Source: Halpernia humi
GTDB lineage: Bacteria > Bacteroidota > Bacteroidia > Flavobacteriales > Weeksellaceae
DNA length: 64,000 nucleotides
NCBI RefSeq assembly: GCF_900108025.1
Contig: NZ_FNUS01000007.1
Coordinates: forward strand, 182,627-246,626
Reading direction: 5' to 3'
Part shown: positions 7,417-15,488 of the stretch, piece by piece
How positions within the stretch are numbered: the first letter of the stretch is position 1
Layout: each line of letters opens with the position of its first letter
Made by a program: the position numbers and the translations under genes
Notes under the pieces: generated by a model
The model's database searches: none
The model's input: the letters and a program-made list of their open reading frames with translations, nothing else
What the model was told of the DNA's origin: nothing

Positions 7417-8072
7417 TATTTATCTAATTTCTTTGCTTTAAACAAGCCTATTAAAAGAGTTCCATAACCCGCAAGATTGACTAAAAAAACTATAAACGAC
7501 CATAAATTTAAAGAATTTTTGCTACTTACAATTTTACTTATAAAAATGGAAGGAACAACGCCAAGATATATTATTATTAACCCTAATGAAAACCAAAATG
7601 GATAATAATGGCTTATTTCTAAAATTAAATCCGTTTTAAAAGTATCTAATAAAAATAAAGATATACCGAATATTAGTAGAAATACGTTGATAAATAAAAT
7701 AATATCAGGGAAACCATTTGAAATTTTTATTGTAAATATTTTATAAAAATATAAAATCAGAAAAAGAACAGTGATAAAGGTTGATATTTTTTTTAGAAGA
7801 CGATCCTTAATTAAATTTTGATACATTAAAAAAATAATCAGAAAAAAAAGCCCAAGACCGCCATAAATGTAAATATAAAGAATATATATATTATTAATAC
7901 TCGAACAACGGATAATAAACGTCACCAGATCGATAACATAAGTTAAGCCCATTGCAGCCATCATATAATAAAAATATTCGCCTAAAACAGTTCTTTTTTT
8001 GAACAACATTACGCAAATACTCAACATTAAAATATTGATTATCGAAAGGCCTAAATTAGTATTCCATTCCAT
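7416..8072 (-). CDS. Multi-pass membrane protein of a two-component operon
   Basis: A 218-residue protein with about seven hydrophobic segments and short polar loops, ending in a Lys-rich tail (KAKKLDK). No family motif is recognised. It resembles in layout the 7TM sensor modules (7TMR-like) found fused to kinases in Bacteroidota, but here it is a separate gene. Its stop overlaps the kinase start by 1 nt and its own start lies 2 bp after the upstream lipoprotein gene, so translation is probably coupled. A role as sensor or stabiliser of the kinase is inference. Confidence 0.7.
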   Translation of the reverse strand: MEWNTNLGLSIINILMLSICVMLFKKRTVLGEYFYYMMAAMGLTYVIDLVTFIIRCSSINNIYILYIYIYGGLGLFFLIIFLMYQNLIKDRLLKKISTFITVLFLILYFYKIFTIKISNGFPDIILFINVFLLIFGISLFLLDTFKTDLILEISHYYPFWFSLGLIIIYLGVVPSIFISKIVSSKNSLNLWSFIVFLVNLAGYGTLLIGLFKAKKLDK

Positions 8073-8074
8073 AA

Positions 8075-8581
8075 TTAATTTGGTGGAGATAATTGTCCAA
8101 AATCAAAAGTTTTAATTCCATCTGGATCACATAAATGTTTTAAAGAATCATTCGGTGATTTTATAATTTGTTTTATTGTCGGCTTCAAAAAAACAGTTTG
8201 ATAGCCCAAGTAATTTGGATTCAGTCTTTTGTCAAAATCCCCATTATTTGGATATTGTCCGAAAGCAATTGTGATGCCTACATTTGCAATTCCTTTACTT
8301 TTTGCTTCTGCTTTTACGTATTGAATGTATTGTTCTAAAACATCAATATCATAATAAATTTCTTTAGAATCTGGCGTTTTCCGCTGGGCGTTTATTATTT
8401 TATAATTGTTATTCTCATATTCAGTTGCTAAAATTTTTGCTTGCTCCTGAGTTATAAGATGGGCTTCTAATTCTGGAGAGTTTGACACATTTCCCGAGCG
8501 AGTTTTATCCTTACAGGAAATGATTGTAAAAATTATTGAAACTGCAACTGCAGAAACAATGAAAAAAGGTTTAGATTTCAT
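8075..8581 (-). CDS. Lipoprotein, first gene of a two-component operon
   Basis: A 168-residue protein with a signal peptide ending in TIISCKD, a lipobox with Cys at residue 23. The mature part is soluble, with LITQEQAKILATEYENNNYKII and a conserved-looking core around YYDIDVLEQYIQYVKAEAKSKGIANVGITIAFGQ. I do not recognise the family. It is the first gene of the tight block lipoprotein, membrane protein, kinase, regulator, which suggests a periplasmic or outer-membrane input or output of that system. Confidence 0.75.
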   Translation of the reverse strand: MKSKPFFIVSAVAVSIIFTIISCKDKTRSGNVSNSPELEAHLITQEQAKILATEYENNNYKIINAQRKTPDSKEIYYDIDVLEQYIQYVKAEAKSKGIANVGITIAFGQYPNNGDFDKRLNPNYLGYQTVFLKPTIKQIIKSPNDSLKHLCDPDGIKTFDFGQLSPPN

Positions 8582-8596
8582 GTTACTAGTTTATAA

Positions 8597-8604
8597 CAAA
8601 TATA
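8597..8604 (-). promoter_or_regulatory. Promoter -7 element of the lipoprotein/kinase operon
   Basis: On the minus strand TATATTTG matches TAnnTTTG exactly and lies 15 bp before the lipoprotein ATG. No clear -33 TTG was seen. Confidence 0.5.
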
Positions 8605-8660
8605 TTAAATTGAATTAATTAAAATATAAGTGTTTTACCCGTTTTCTCTAAATATTTAAC

Positions 8661-8701
8661 TAAAAAAAATACCAATAAATTTAATTATTGGTATTTTTTT
8701 T
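8661..8701 (-). terminator. Rho-independent terminator after rny (bidirectional shape)
   Basis: ACCAATAA (8671-8678) pairs with TTATTGGT (8685-8692), with an A-tract on the left and a T-tract on the right, so it can work on either strand. It lies directly after the rny stop codon. Confidence 0.75.
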
Positions 8702-8715
8702 AAGTTTTAAAAATT

Positions 8716-10284
8716 TTATCTCGCGATATTGACAGCTCTGGTTTCTCGAATTACAGTGATTTTCACTTGTCCAGGATAAGTCATTTCATTCTGAATTTTT
8801 TCCGAAATGTCATAAGACAATTGCGCTGCAACATCATCTGAAACTTTTCCGCTTTCTACCATTACTCTTAATTCTCTTCCTGCCTGAATGGCATAAGCGC
8901 TCGAAACACCATCAAAACTTAGCGCGGCTGCTTCTAAATCCTTCAAACGCTGAATGTAAGATTCTAAAACCTGTCGTCTTGCGCCCGGTCTTGCACCAGA
9001 AATGGCATCTGCAACCTGAATAATTGGCGATAAAAGTGATGTCATTTCAATTTCATCGTGGTGCGCGCCGATGGCGTTTACAACTTCTGCATTTTCGCCC
9101 AATCTTTCGGCCCATTGCATTCCTAGAAGTGCGTGTGGCAATTCAGATTCTTGCTCTGGCACTTTTCCGATATCGTGTAATAAACCTGCTCTTTTGGCTA
9201 ATTTTACGTTTAAACCTAATTCTGCCGCCATTGTTGCAGCAATATTCGCGACTTCTCTGGAGTGTTGCAGTAAATTCTGGCCATAAGACGAACGGAATTT
9301 CATTCGCCCAACAACTTTTACTAACTCTGGATGAAGACCATGAATTCCCAAATCTATAACCGTTCTCTTCCCTACTTCAATGATTTCTTCTTCGATCATT
9401 TTTTGGGTTTTTTCTACCACTTCTTCAATTCTCGCAGGGTGAATTCTGCCGTCTGTTACCAATCGGTGCAAAGATAATCTTGCAATTTCACGACGAACGG
9501 GATCAAAACAAGATAATAAAATGGCTTCTGGCGTATCATCAACGATAATTTCTACTCCCGTTGCAGCTTCTAAAGCACGAATATTTCTACCTTCTCGCCC
9601 GATAATTCTACCTTTAATTTCATCAGATTCGATATTAAAAACAGACACAGAATTCTCTATCGCTTGCTCTGTTCCAATTCTTTGAATGGTTTGAATCACG
9701 ATTTTTTTGGCTTCAGCTTTAGCATTCATATTTGCTTCTGCCATTATGTTTTGCACGTGCGCTTGGGCTTTGGTTTTGGCCTCGGCTTTCATCGCCTCTA
9801 CCAATTCGTTTTTGGCTTCTTCAGCAGAAAAATTAGCCACTTTTTCTAAAATCTCTACTTTTTGAGCGGTAATTTTATCTAATTCTTGTTGTTTTCTTTC
9901 AATAATTTCAGTTTTTTTGTCGAATTCTGCTGATTTTCTTTCCAAATCTTTTTCTAATTTCCCAGTTTTACTGAGTTCATCATTTAGTTTTTGTTCTTTG
10001 TCTTTTATTCTATTTTCTGCATCTTGCATTTTCTTTTCGCGACTTTGGATATTGGCATCGTGCTCAGATTTAAGTTCTAAAAACTTTTCTTTTGCTTGGA
10101 TGTGTTTCTCTTTTCTAATCGCTTCCGCTTGAAGTTTAGTTTTTTCTAATAAGGCATCTGCATTTTTCTGTGCATCTTTTAAGAGAAAATTCGCTTTAGA
10201 ATTCAGCGTACTTTTGCTGTATAAAAAGGCGGCAATTGCCCCTAAAACTAGGCAAATTATACCGACTGTTATTGTTGTGATCAT
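8716..10284 (-). CDS. rny: Ribonuclease Y
   Basis: Membrane-anchored endoribonuclease that starts mRNA decay. The 522-residue protein has an N-terminal membrane helix (about residues 3-22), a long coiled coil rich in Lys/Glu/Ala (about 25-200), a KH RNA-binding domain with [19 protein letters not shown] near 222-240, and an HD domain whose metal residues show as [10 protein letters not shown] and GLLHDIGK near 335-370. Length and order are standard. It is followed by a terminator and preceded on the same strand by 6S RNA and zapA. Confidence 0.96.
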   Translation of the reverse strand: MITTITVGIICLVLGAIAAFLYSKSTLNSKANFLLKDAQKNADALLEKTKLQAEAIRKEKHIQAKEKFLELKSEHDANIQSREKKMQDAENRIKDKEQKLNDELSKTGKLEKDLERKSAEFDKKTEIIERKQQELDKITAQKVEILEKVANFSAEEAKNELVEAMKAEAKTKAQAHVQNIMAEANMNAKAEAKKIVIQTIQRIGTEQAIENSVSVFNIESDEIKGRIIGREGRNIRALEAATGVEIIVDDTPEAILLSCFDPVRREIARLSLHRLVTDGRIHPARIEEVVEKTQKMIEEEIIEVGKRTVIDLGIHGLHPELVKVVGRMKFRSSYGQNLLQHSREVANIAATMAAELGLNVKLAKRAGLLHDIGKVPEQESELPHALLGMQWAERLGENAEVVNAIGAHHDEIEMTSLLSPIIQVADAISGARPGARRQVLESYIQRLKDLEAAALSFDGVSSAYAIQAGRELRVMVESGKVSDDVAAQLSYDISEKIQNEMTYPGQVKITVIRETRAVNIAR

Positions 10285-10350
10285 TTATTGTTATTTATGT
10301 TAATGTTTGTTTTTAATATTTTTTATCTCATTTTTTTTTGCATAAAAAAA

Positions 10351-10514
10351 GCCTACAATAATTCAAAAGATGTAGAGTAAACTCCTAATCGACACGTTTT
10401 GAACTCATTTTCCCCGTCTGTAATCCGAAGTAAATCGGCGCGCCATTCTGGGAACATTTGCTCGGCTTTTTAATAGTGTTGAGTTTACCTTAATGTGTTA
10501 GAACTATTGTAGGC
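10351..10514 (-). ncRNA. ssrS: 6S RNA (6S-Flavo type)
   Basis: The ends pair perfectly (GCCTACAATA at 10351-10360 with TATTGTAGGC at 10505-10514), closing a long rod-like structure. More complementary pieces lie inside (GTAAACTC near 10376 with GAGTTTAC near 10481), leaving an open central region, the overall shape of 6S RNA, which mimics an open promoter and binds RNA polymerase. On the minus strand a run of T follows the 3' end (10344-10350), forming the terminator. Position between zapA and rny supports the call, since zapA neighbours 6S RNA in many bacteria. Confidence 0.8.
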
Positions 10515-10537
10515 AGATTTTGGTGGAAAAGAACAAT

Positions 10538-10825
10538 CTACTTTTCCAGTTCTTCTAAGAGTTGGTTTATTTTTTTCACCCGCTCTGTAGAAGCAATAAT
10601 ATTTTTTTCTTGAGACATTTTCGCTACTTCTGCGTCGGTGCCCATTCTTAAGGCACACATTGCAATCGCATCTTGCTTATCTCGTACATCGAAGTTGGCT
10701 TCGAATTCTTTAATCATACTTTCAATTTGCTTTCCCACGCGGCGAAGCGTTTCTTCTTCTGCGGAAGGCACATTTAGCGGATAGGTTCGCCCTGCGATAT
10801 TAATTGTAATTCTTCTTACATCCAT
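10538..10825 (-). CDS. zapA: Cell division protein ZapA
   Basis: Small FtsZ-ring-associated protein that bundles FtsZ filaments. With the ATG at 10825 it has 95 residues: an N-terminal domain (RRITINIAGRTYPLNVPSAEEETLRRVGKQI) and a C-terminal coiled coil ending INQLLEELEK. An upstream in-frame TTG at 10858 was rejected because the ATG at 10825 forms a TAATG overlap with the stop of the preceding gene and gives the usual ZapA N-terminus. 6S RNA follows immediately. Confidence 0.9.
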   Translation of the reverse strand: MDVRRITINIAGRTYPLNVPSAEEETLRRVGKQIESMIKEFEANFDVRDKQDAIAMCALRMGTDAEVAKMSQEKNIIASTERVKKINQLLEELEK

Positions 10826-11127
10826 TATAAACCGCTGTTTTGCAATTGCATTATACAAGAATCTACTTCTTTTACCAATCTATTGATGTGATTTTTCATC
10901 AAGCGATTGTGGTCTGAGTTTCCTGAAAGTGCTGAATAAAGTTTTATATTTTTCTGTTCTTCTGCTAATTCCTGATTTTTTTTGCGCTCTTCTTCATATT
11001 TCTTTTTCATTAGCTCATACTCTAGACTCAATTCTACAAACTGCTCATTCAAATTTTTATAATTCTTATGAAGATTGAGAATTTTTTTTTCTAAAACTGA
11101 AAAATTATTTTCTAAGTCTTGAAGCAT
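10825..11127 (-). CDS. Coiled-coil protein translationally coupled to zapA
   Basis: A 100-residue protein that is almost wholly a predicted coiled coil (heptad-like LENNFSVLEKKILNLHKN, then ELMKKKYEEERKKNQELAEEQ), ending in a short tail. There is no membrane helix or signal peptide. Its stop codon shares one base with the zapA ATG. Size, coiled-coil nature and coupling to zapA suggest a ZapB-like divisome partner. This is inference from context; I see no diagnostic motif. Confidence 0.75.
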   Translation of the reverse strand: MLQDLENNFSVLEKKILNLHKNYKNLNEQFVELSLEYELMKKKYEEERKKNQELAEEQKNIKLYSALSGNSDHNRLMKNHINRLVKEVDSCIMQLQNSGL

Positions 11128-11151
11128 TTCAGGTTTTAATTCTAACTTTTA

Positions 11152-11159
11152 CAAAAATA
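11152..11159 (-). promoter_or_regulatory. Promoter -7 element of the coiled-coil/zapA operon
   Basis: TATTTTTG on the minus strand, 24 bp before the ATG at 11127, matches TAnnTTTG. No clear -33 element. Confidence 0.5.
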
Positions 11160-11309
11160 TAAAATTTAAATTTCATATTACTATAAAGTTAAATTTATTT
11201 GAATTTTTCTAAAATGTGATAAAATTTATTTAAAAAAACTCTAATTAAATTACGTGTAATTGATTTAAAAGAGCGGATGATAATCTATATTTTTGGATTT
11301 TTTTGCCCA

Positions 11310-11693
11310 TTATGGTATTTGTTTCCACCCATCTTGAGGAGCAGATTTTATGCTATCTGGAACTGGATATTCTACTAAAATTTTAGAAAGACCTTCGTCA
11401 CCTGAAACAAAGATTGTAATAAATCTTATTATGTAAATCCTTTTTATTATTATAATATTCATCTGAAACACCTGATGAACCCGTGTAGTTTTTATTTTTA
11501 ACTAAGTAAGAATAAAAAACTGTTCCGCCACCTCCTCTCATAAAATCAAACTTATTAACAATTCCTATTGTGTATTTTCCATTTTTGTGAAATTTTGGTT
11601 GTAAAAAATTTTTCCGTAAAAATACATTATAGCAAAGGGACTTAATAAAATGATAAGTGCCATTGGACGGGTGATTTTAATTTTATTTTCCAT
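11310..11693 (-). pseudogene. Small membrane-anchored protein gene broken by two frameshifts
   Basis: From an ATG at 11691-11693 the frame gives a short N-terminus with one hydrophobic helix (ALIILLSPFAIMYFYGK) and then runs into TAG. Coding continues in a second frame (KFHKNGKYTIGIVNKFDF, then RGGGGTVFYSYLVKNKN) to a TGA, and in a third frame (FVSGDEGLSKILVEYP, then IKSAPQDGWKQIP) to a TAA at 11310-11312. Joined, this makes about 127 residues. Neither shift lies at a slippery run, so gene decay is more likely than programmed shifting. Family not recognised. Confidence 0.7.
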
Positions 11694-11804
11694 AAATAAA
11701 ATTATCAGTTATAAAATAATTTTAATTTGTTAACTGATATAAATTAACAAATATTTTCTAATTTAAACTTACTTTTCTAATGTAAATGTAAAGCCATTAC
11801 GACC

Positions 11805-12152
11805 TTATAAAATTTTTTGAAAATATTTAAGAATGTAAATATAGGGAATAGGTAAAATTATAACTATTAATAAAAGATATAAAATAAAAGAAATAATAGT
11901 CTTTTTGTTTACTAAAACAAAATATAATAATAAATCAATTATTAGTGGCAAAAATGTTCTAAAAAACACAATATTCATGATTGAATACTGTGAATCATTA
12001 TTAATCCGGACATTAATTAATGAATCTAAATCTATAATTCTATAATATACAATTAAATAATAAACAAAGTTCACGCTTATTAGTATTAAAATTAATTTTA
12101 ATACTGACAAAGAATTTGATTTATTAATAATTGTTTTCAAATCGCTACTCAA
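11805..12152 (-). CDS. Small membrane protein of unknown function
   Basis: A 115-residue, very Ile/Leu-rich protein with about three membrane helices (roughly residues 17-36, 58-80 and 85-108). The start overlaps the end of the porT-like gene by 8 bp, so it may be translated with it, but base composition (very AT-rich) and lack of motifs leave the function open. Confidence 0.6.
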   Translation of the reverse strand: MSSDLKTIINKSNSLSVLKLILILISVNFVYYLIVYYRIIDLDSLINVRINNDSQYSIMNIVFFRTFLPLIIDLLLYFVLVNKKTIISFILYLLLIVIILPIPYIYILKYFQKIL

Positions 12153-12933
12153 ACTTCAAAATAAACATAAATGCTCTACTTTGCATCGTAGAAATTGCCG
12201 CAGCCCAATAAGGCGGCGTTGTTGCATTGTCTGAAACCAATTCGTTATTGGTGAAAAATGTGCCACGAAAGGCTGGTGTAAGTTTAAATCTGGAAAAATA
12301 AAACTGAATGCCTAGTTCGGCAGTCCAACCAAAATTAGTAGAAGTGGACCTAAAAACACCTTGCTGATTATCATCTGTGGCCGAACTGTTGGATTGCAAA
12401 TTCACAGCGTAATTGATACCTGCAGCGGCGTAAGGACGAGAATTATACCAACGATCGCCATGAAATTCTAGCAACAAAGGAATATCCAAATAAGTTGATT
12501 TTACTTTTCTAAATTTATCCGCTTCGGTCAAAGTTAGAGGCGTAAAAGGTGCATTAGTCGTAGTTCCTGCGGCATATTGATCATTAGATTGCGTATCAAA
12601 CGTTAACTCTCTATCCACAAATTGCAAGCCTGGCTCTAATCGCAAATCAAAATTATCATTCAAACGCAATCTACCGATTAGTCCTGCGCCAAAACTGAAA
12701 GTGGTTTTACTTTGCACTAAATTTTTCTGACCATCCATGCCATATTTTGGGTCTAAAACTAATTTATAATCAAATTGATTGGCGTTCAGAAAAAAGCCGT
12801 AACTCATTTTTTGATCATCTACCCCTTCTAAATTATCCATTCGGTCTTTGGTACGGAATAGTTGCGCCTCTAGAAGTGTGGCTGCAGAAAATACAGTTAA
12901 AAATATTATTTTTAGAAATAATTTATTCATCAT
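12145..12933 (-). CDS. porT: PorT-family outer-membrane beta-barrel protein (type IX secretion)
   Basis: A 262-residue protein with a signal peptide ending LLEAQ and a predicted eight-stranded-type outer-membrane barrel of alternating polar/hydrophobic strands with aromatic girdles (FSFGAGLIGRLRLNDNFDLRLEPGLQF, SRPYAAAGINYAVNL, FGWTAELGIQFYFSRFKLTPAFRG). It ends in Phe-Glu (FMFILKFE). In Bacteroidota the type IX secretion component PorT commonly lies next to ubiE, as here, where the ubiE stop overlaps this start by 1 nt. The call rests on fold, length and this neighbourhood. Confidence 0.8.
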   Translation of the reverse strand: MMNKLFLKIIFLTVFSAATLLEAQLFRTKDRMDNLEGVDDQKMSYGFFLNANQFDYKLVLDPKYGMDGQKNLVQSKTTFSFGAGLIGRLRLNDNFDLRLEPGLQFVDRELTFDTQSNDQYAAGTTTNAPFTPLTLTEADKFRKVKSTYLDIPLLLEFHGDRWYNSRPYAAAGINYAVNLQSNSSATDDNQQGVFRSTSTNFGWTAELGIQFYFSRFKLTPAFRGTFFTNNELVSDNATTPPYWAAAISTMQSRAFMFILKFE

Positions 12934-13652
12934 TATTTTGTGGCTTTGTAAATTGTGGCAACGCCCAAAGTTAATTTTTTATATTCAACTTTTTTAAATC
13001 CTGTTTCTAGCAAAATATTTTTCATTTTTTCACCATAAGGAAAAGCGTTTACTGAATCTGGCAAATACGTATAAGCACGCGCATCTTTAGAAACTAATCG
13101 CCCAATTTTTGGTAAGATATTTTTAAAATAAAACATATAAAATGGCGCTAGAAAGCCTTCCACTTTTGAGAATTCTAAAATAAAAACGCTTCTATTTTCT
13201 TTCACTACTCTTCTCAATTCTTCCAAACCTTTATTTAAATTTTCGAAGTTGCGCACTCCAAATGCAACGCAAACAGCATCAAATTTATTATCTGTGAAAG
13301 TAAGATTTTCTGCATCGCCTTTTATCATTTCAATTTGGGAATCTAAATTAATATTTTTAATTTTAGTAATCCCAACATTAAGCATTTGCTGCGCAAGGTC
13401 TAAGCCAACCACCTTTGCGCCGGTTTTTTTCTGAACAGCAATGGCTAAATCTCCTGTGCCGGTTGCAACGTCTAACACCAATTTTGGTGCATCTTCATTC
13501 ATCCATTTCACTAATTTATTTCGCCACAAAACGTCAATTTTCATTGATAAAACGTGGTTGAGCAAATCGTATTTCGGCGCGATATTATCAAACATATCTT
13601 CTACTTCGCGCTTTTTTCCGGCTTCTGTGTTATAAGGCGTAACTGGTTTCAA
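12933..13652 (-). CDS. ubiE: Demethylmenaquinone methyltransferase (UbiE/MenG)
   Basis: SAM-dependent C-methylation, the last step of menaquinone synthesis. The 239-residue protein has the family signatures: MFDNIAPKYDLLNHVLSMKIDVLWR near residues 20-44, the SAM-binding DVATGTGDLAIA near 61-72, and VAFGVRNFENLNKGLEELRRV near 130-150. The start is ATG at 13652. It is co-transcribed with the porT-like gene. With menaquinone as the sole quinone in flavobacteria, the menaquinone role is preferred to ubiquinone. Confidence 0.95.
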   Translation of the reverse strand: MKPVTPYNTEAGKKREVEDMFDNIAPKYDLLNHVLSMKIDVLWRNKLVKWMNEDAPKLVLDVATGTGDLAIAVQKKTGAKVVGLDLAQQMLNVGITKIKNINLDSQIEMIKGDAENLTFTDNKFDAVCVAFGVRNFENLNKGLEELRRVVKENRSVFILEFSKVEGFLAPFYMFYFKNILPKIGRLVSKDARAYTYLPDSVNAFPYGEKMKNILLETGFKKVEYKKLTLGVATIYKATK

Positions 13653-13740
13653 ATTATTTTTTTTATTTATTTTAATACTTTTTTAATGATTAGTTTAAAA
13701 AAGTATTTTTTTTAGTAATTGTTTCTTTTTCTCTTAAAAA

Positions 13741-14310
13741 TCAAAATTTATAAATCGATCGATAATAATTAATAAAATCTTGTTTTCTAAAAATCTTAGT
13801 GCGAGATTCTACAGTGGCTATATTTTTAATAATCTTATCGTAATCTTCATCTACGTTATAATAAAAATCGTCGGTGTAGAGTTTATTAAAGTGTTTTGCA
13901 CCGCCAAAATATCTTTTGCCATCAATTTCTATAATATCTTGCGAGCGCAAAAGTGAATCTTTGTTCAAATTATAGCCATAATATTGACGGTAAATATAAT
14001 AATCTTCATGCGCAATATTTATTAAACCACGGATTTTTTTTACTTGGAAAGTAGAATCGTACAATGGTTTTTTAGCCTCATCAAAAACAGCAATATTATT
14101 GCTTCCCTTTTTTATTTTTACTCTTACACTTTGGCCAGCAGCAACTACATTTTCTTCACCATTATTAATTTTGAAATAATAATTTTTTTGGGAAGGATTA
14201 TCAACAACATAATAATTTTTTTTCGCTAAATAAAGAAAGTAGATAGTAAACGCAAATACCACTGCCAAAACCGCAATCACAAAACCTCTTACCGCTGCAT
14301 TGTTTTTCAT
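13741..14310 (-). CDS. Single-pass membrane protein of unknown function
   Basis: A 189-residue protein with one N-terminal membrane helix (about residues 8-28, RGFVIAVLAVVFAFTIYFLYL) and a soluble, Tyr/Asp/Asn-rich domain that would face the periplasm (NYYFKINNGEENVVAAGQSV; RKQDFINYYRSIYKF at the end). No motif is recognised. It is divergent from the FabH-like gene at 14412, and each has its own -7 box in the 101-bp gap. Confidence 0.7.
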   Translation of the reverse strand: MKNNAAVRGFVIAVLAVVFAFTIYFLYLAKKNYYVVDNPSQKNYYFKINNGEENVVAAGQSVRVKIKKGSNNIAVFDEAKKPLYDSTFQVKKIRGLINIAHEDYYIYRQYYGYNLNKDSLLRSQDIIEIDGKRYFGGAKHFNKLYTDDFYYNVDEDYDKIIKNIATVESRTKIFRKQDFINYYRSIYKF

Positions 14311-14332
14311 AAAATTTAAAAATATAGATATT

Positions 14333-14340
14333 GCAAATTT
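14333..14340 (-). promoter_or_regulatory. Promoter -7 element of the 13741-14310 gene
   Basis: TAAATTTG on the minus strand matches TAnnTTTG, 22 bp before the ATG at 14310. Confidence 0.5.
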
Positions 14341-14380
14341 AATAATAAATTTGTTTAAGTACGATTTTAATATAAATTCA

Positions 14381-14388
14381 TAACTTTG
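14381..14388 (+). promoter_or_regulatory. Promoter -7 element of the FabH-like gene
   Basis: TAACTTTG matches TAnnTTTG and ends 23 bp before the ATG at 14412; it is back-to-back with the minus-strand promoter at 14333-14340. Confidence 0.55.
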
Positions 14389-14411
14389 CTCCTCAAATAT
14401 TTAGTTTTAAA

Positions 14412-15488
14412 ATGCCAAACACTATTATCATCGGTTCTGGAAGCCATATTCCTGAAAGAATTATCACAAGAGAACATTTCCTAAACTCAGAATTCTACTC
14501 CGACGAGGGAGAATTATTAACCAAACCAAATGCGGAAGTTATTCAGAAGTTTGTAGAAATTACAGAAATTGAAAACCGAAGGTATATAAAAGATGAAGAA
14601 CACAATTCTGATATCGGGTTTAGAGCAGCAGAAGAAGCGATTATAGATGCTAAAATAAACCGCGAAGATTTAGATTATATCATCTACGCTAGCAATTTTG
14701 GTGAAGTGGATACCAATGGAATGAGCAATTTTATGCCATCACTTTCTGCACGTGTTAAAAATAAATTGGGAATTAAGAATCGGAACTGTGTAAATTATGA
14801 TATGATTTTTGGTTGTCCCGGCTGGGTTGAAGCCATGATTTTGGCGGATACTATTATTAAAGCAGGCAAAGCAAAATTGATTTTAGTGGTTGGCGCAGAA
14901 ACTTTGAGCCGTGTTACAGATCCACACGATAGAAATAAAATGATATTTGCTGACGGCGCCGGAGCCGTTGTTGTAAAAGCAAGTGATGAAGAAAATGTTG
15001 GAATAATTTCTAATAAAACCTACTGCGATAATGATGCAGAATTAATGTTTTTAGAAAATTCGCCTTCACTAAACAAATCTGCCGAGCAAAAAACATTATA
15101 CATCAGAATGCACGGACGAAAAATTTATGAATATGCCCTGAAAAATGTTCCCGATGCCATAAAAGAAACCATTGATGCAGCAAATTTGGGAATTGAAGAT
15201 ATTGATAAAATACTCATCCATCAAGCAAATGCCAAAATGGATTACGCCATGATTTCTCGGCTTTTCAAATTATATGACATTAAAGACTACGACCATTCTA
15301 TAGCGCCAATGACGATTCAAGATTTTGGTAATTCTTCTGTTGCAACTATTCCCACAATGTTTGATCTTATTATTAAAGGTAAAATGGAAAATCAATCCTT
15401 CAAAAAAGATGGAAATATTGTTTTCGCTTCTGTGGGCGCAGGTATGAATATTAACGCTATAGTCTATAGATTTCCTTCAAAAAAATAA
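14412..15488 (+). CDS. 3-oxoacyl-ACP synthase III family protein (FabH-like)
   Basis: Thiolase-fold condensing enzyme of 358 residues. The catalytic triad is visible: Cys in MIFGCPGW near residue 137, His in ILIHQANAKMD near 272, and Asn in DFGNSSVATIP near 309. It is about 30 residues longer than housekeeping FabH, so it may start a specialised acyl chain (for example branched or secondary lipid synthesis) rather than general fatty acid synthesis. The following gene begins 1 bp after its stop, so they form an operon. Confidence 0.88.
   Translation: MPNTIIIGSGSHIPERIITREHFLNSEFYSDEGELLTKPNAEVIQKFVEITEIENRRYIKDEEHNSDIGFRAAEEAIIDAKINREDLDYIIYASNFGEVDTNGMSNFMPSLSARVKNKLGIKNRNCVNYDMIFGCPGWVEAMILADTIIKAGKAKLILVVGAETLSRVTDPHDRNKMIFADGAGAVVVKASDEENVGIISNKTYCDNDAELMFLENSPSLNKSAEQKTLYIRMHGRKIYEYALKNVPDAIKETIDAANLGIEDIDKILIHQANAKMDYAMISRLFKLYDIKDYDHSIAPMTIQDFGNSSVATIPTMFDLIIKGKMENQSFKKDGNIVFASVGAGMNINAIVYRFPSKK

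Noticed and set aside
11310..11693. Programmed frameshifting in the small membrane-protein gene
   Set aside because: Two shifts would be needed, neither at a slippery homopolymer, so decay is simpler.
13675..13713. Terminator for the membrane-protein gene at 13741
   Set aside because: The hairpin is good but the T-run is on the plus-strand side, the wrong direction for that gene.
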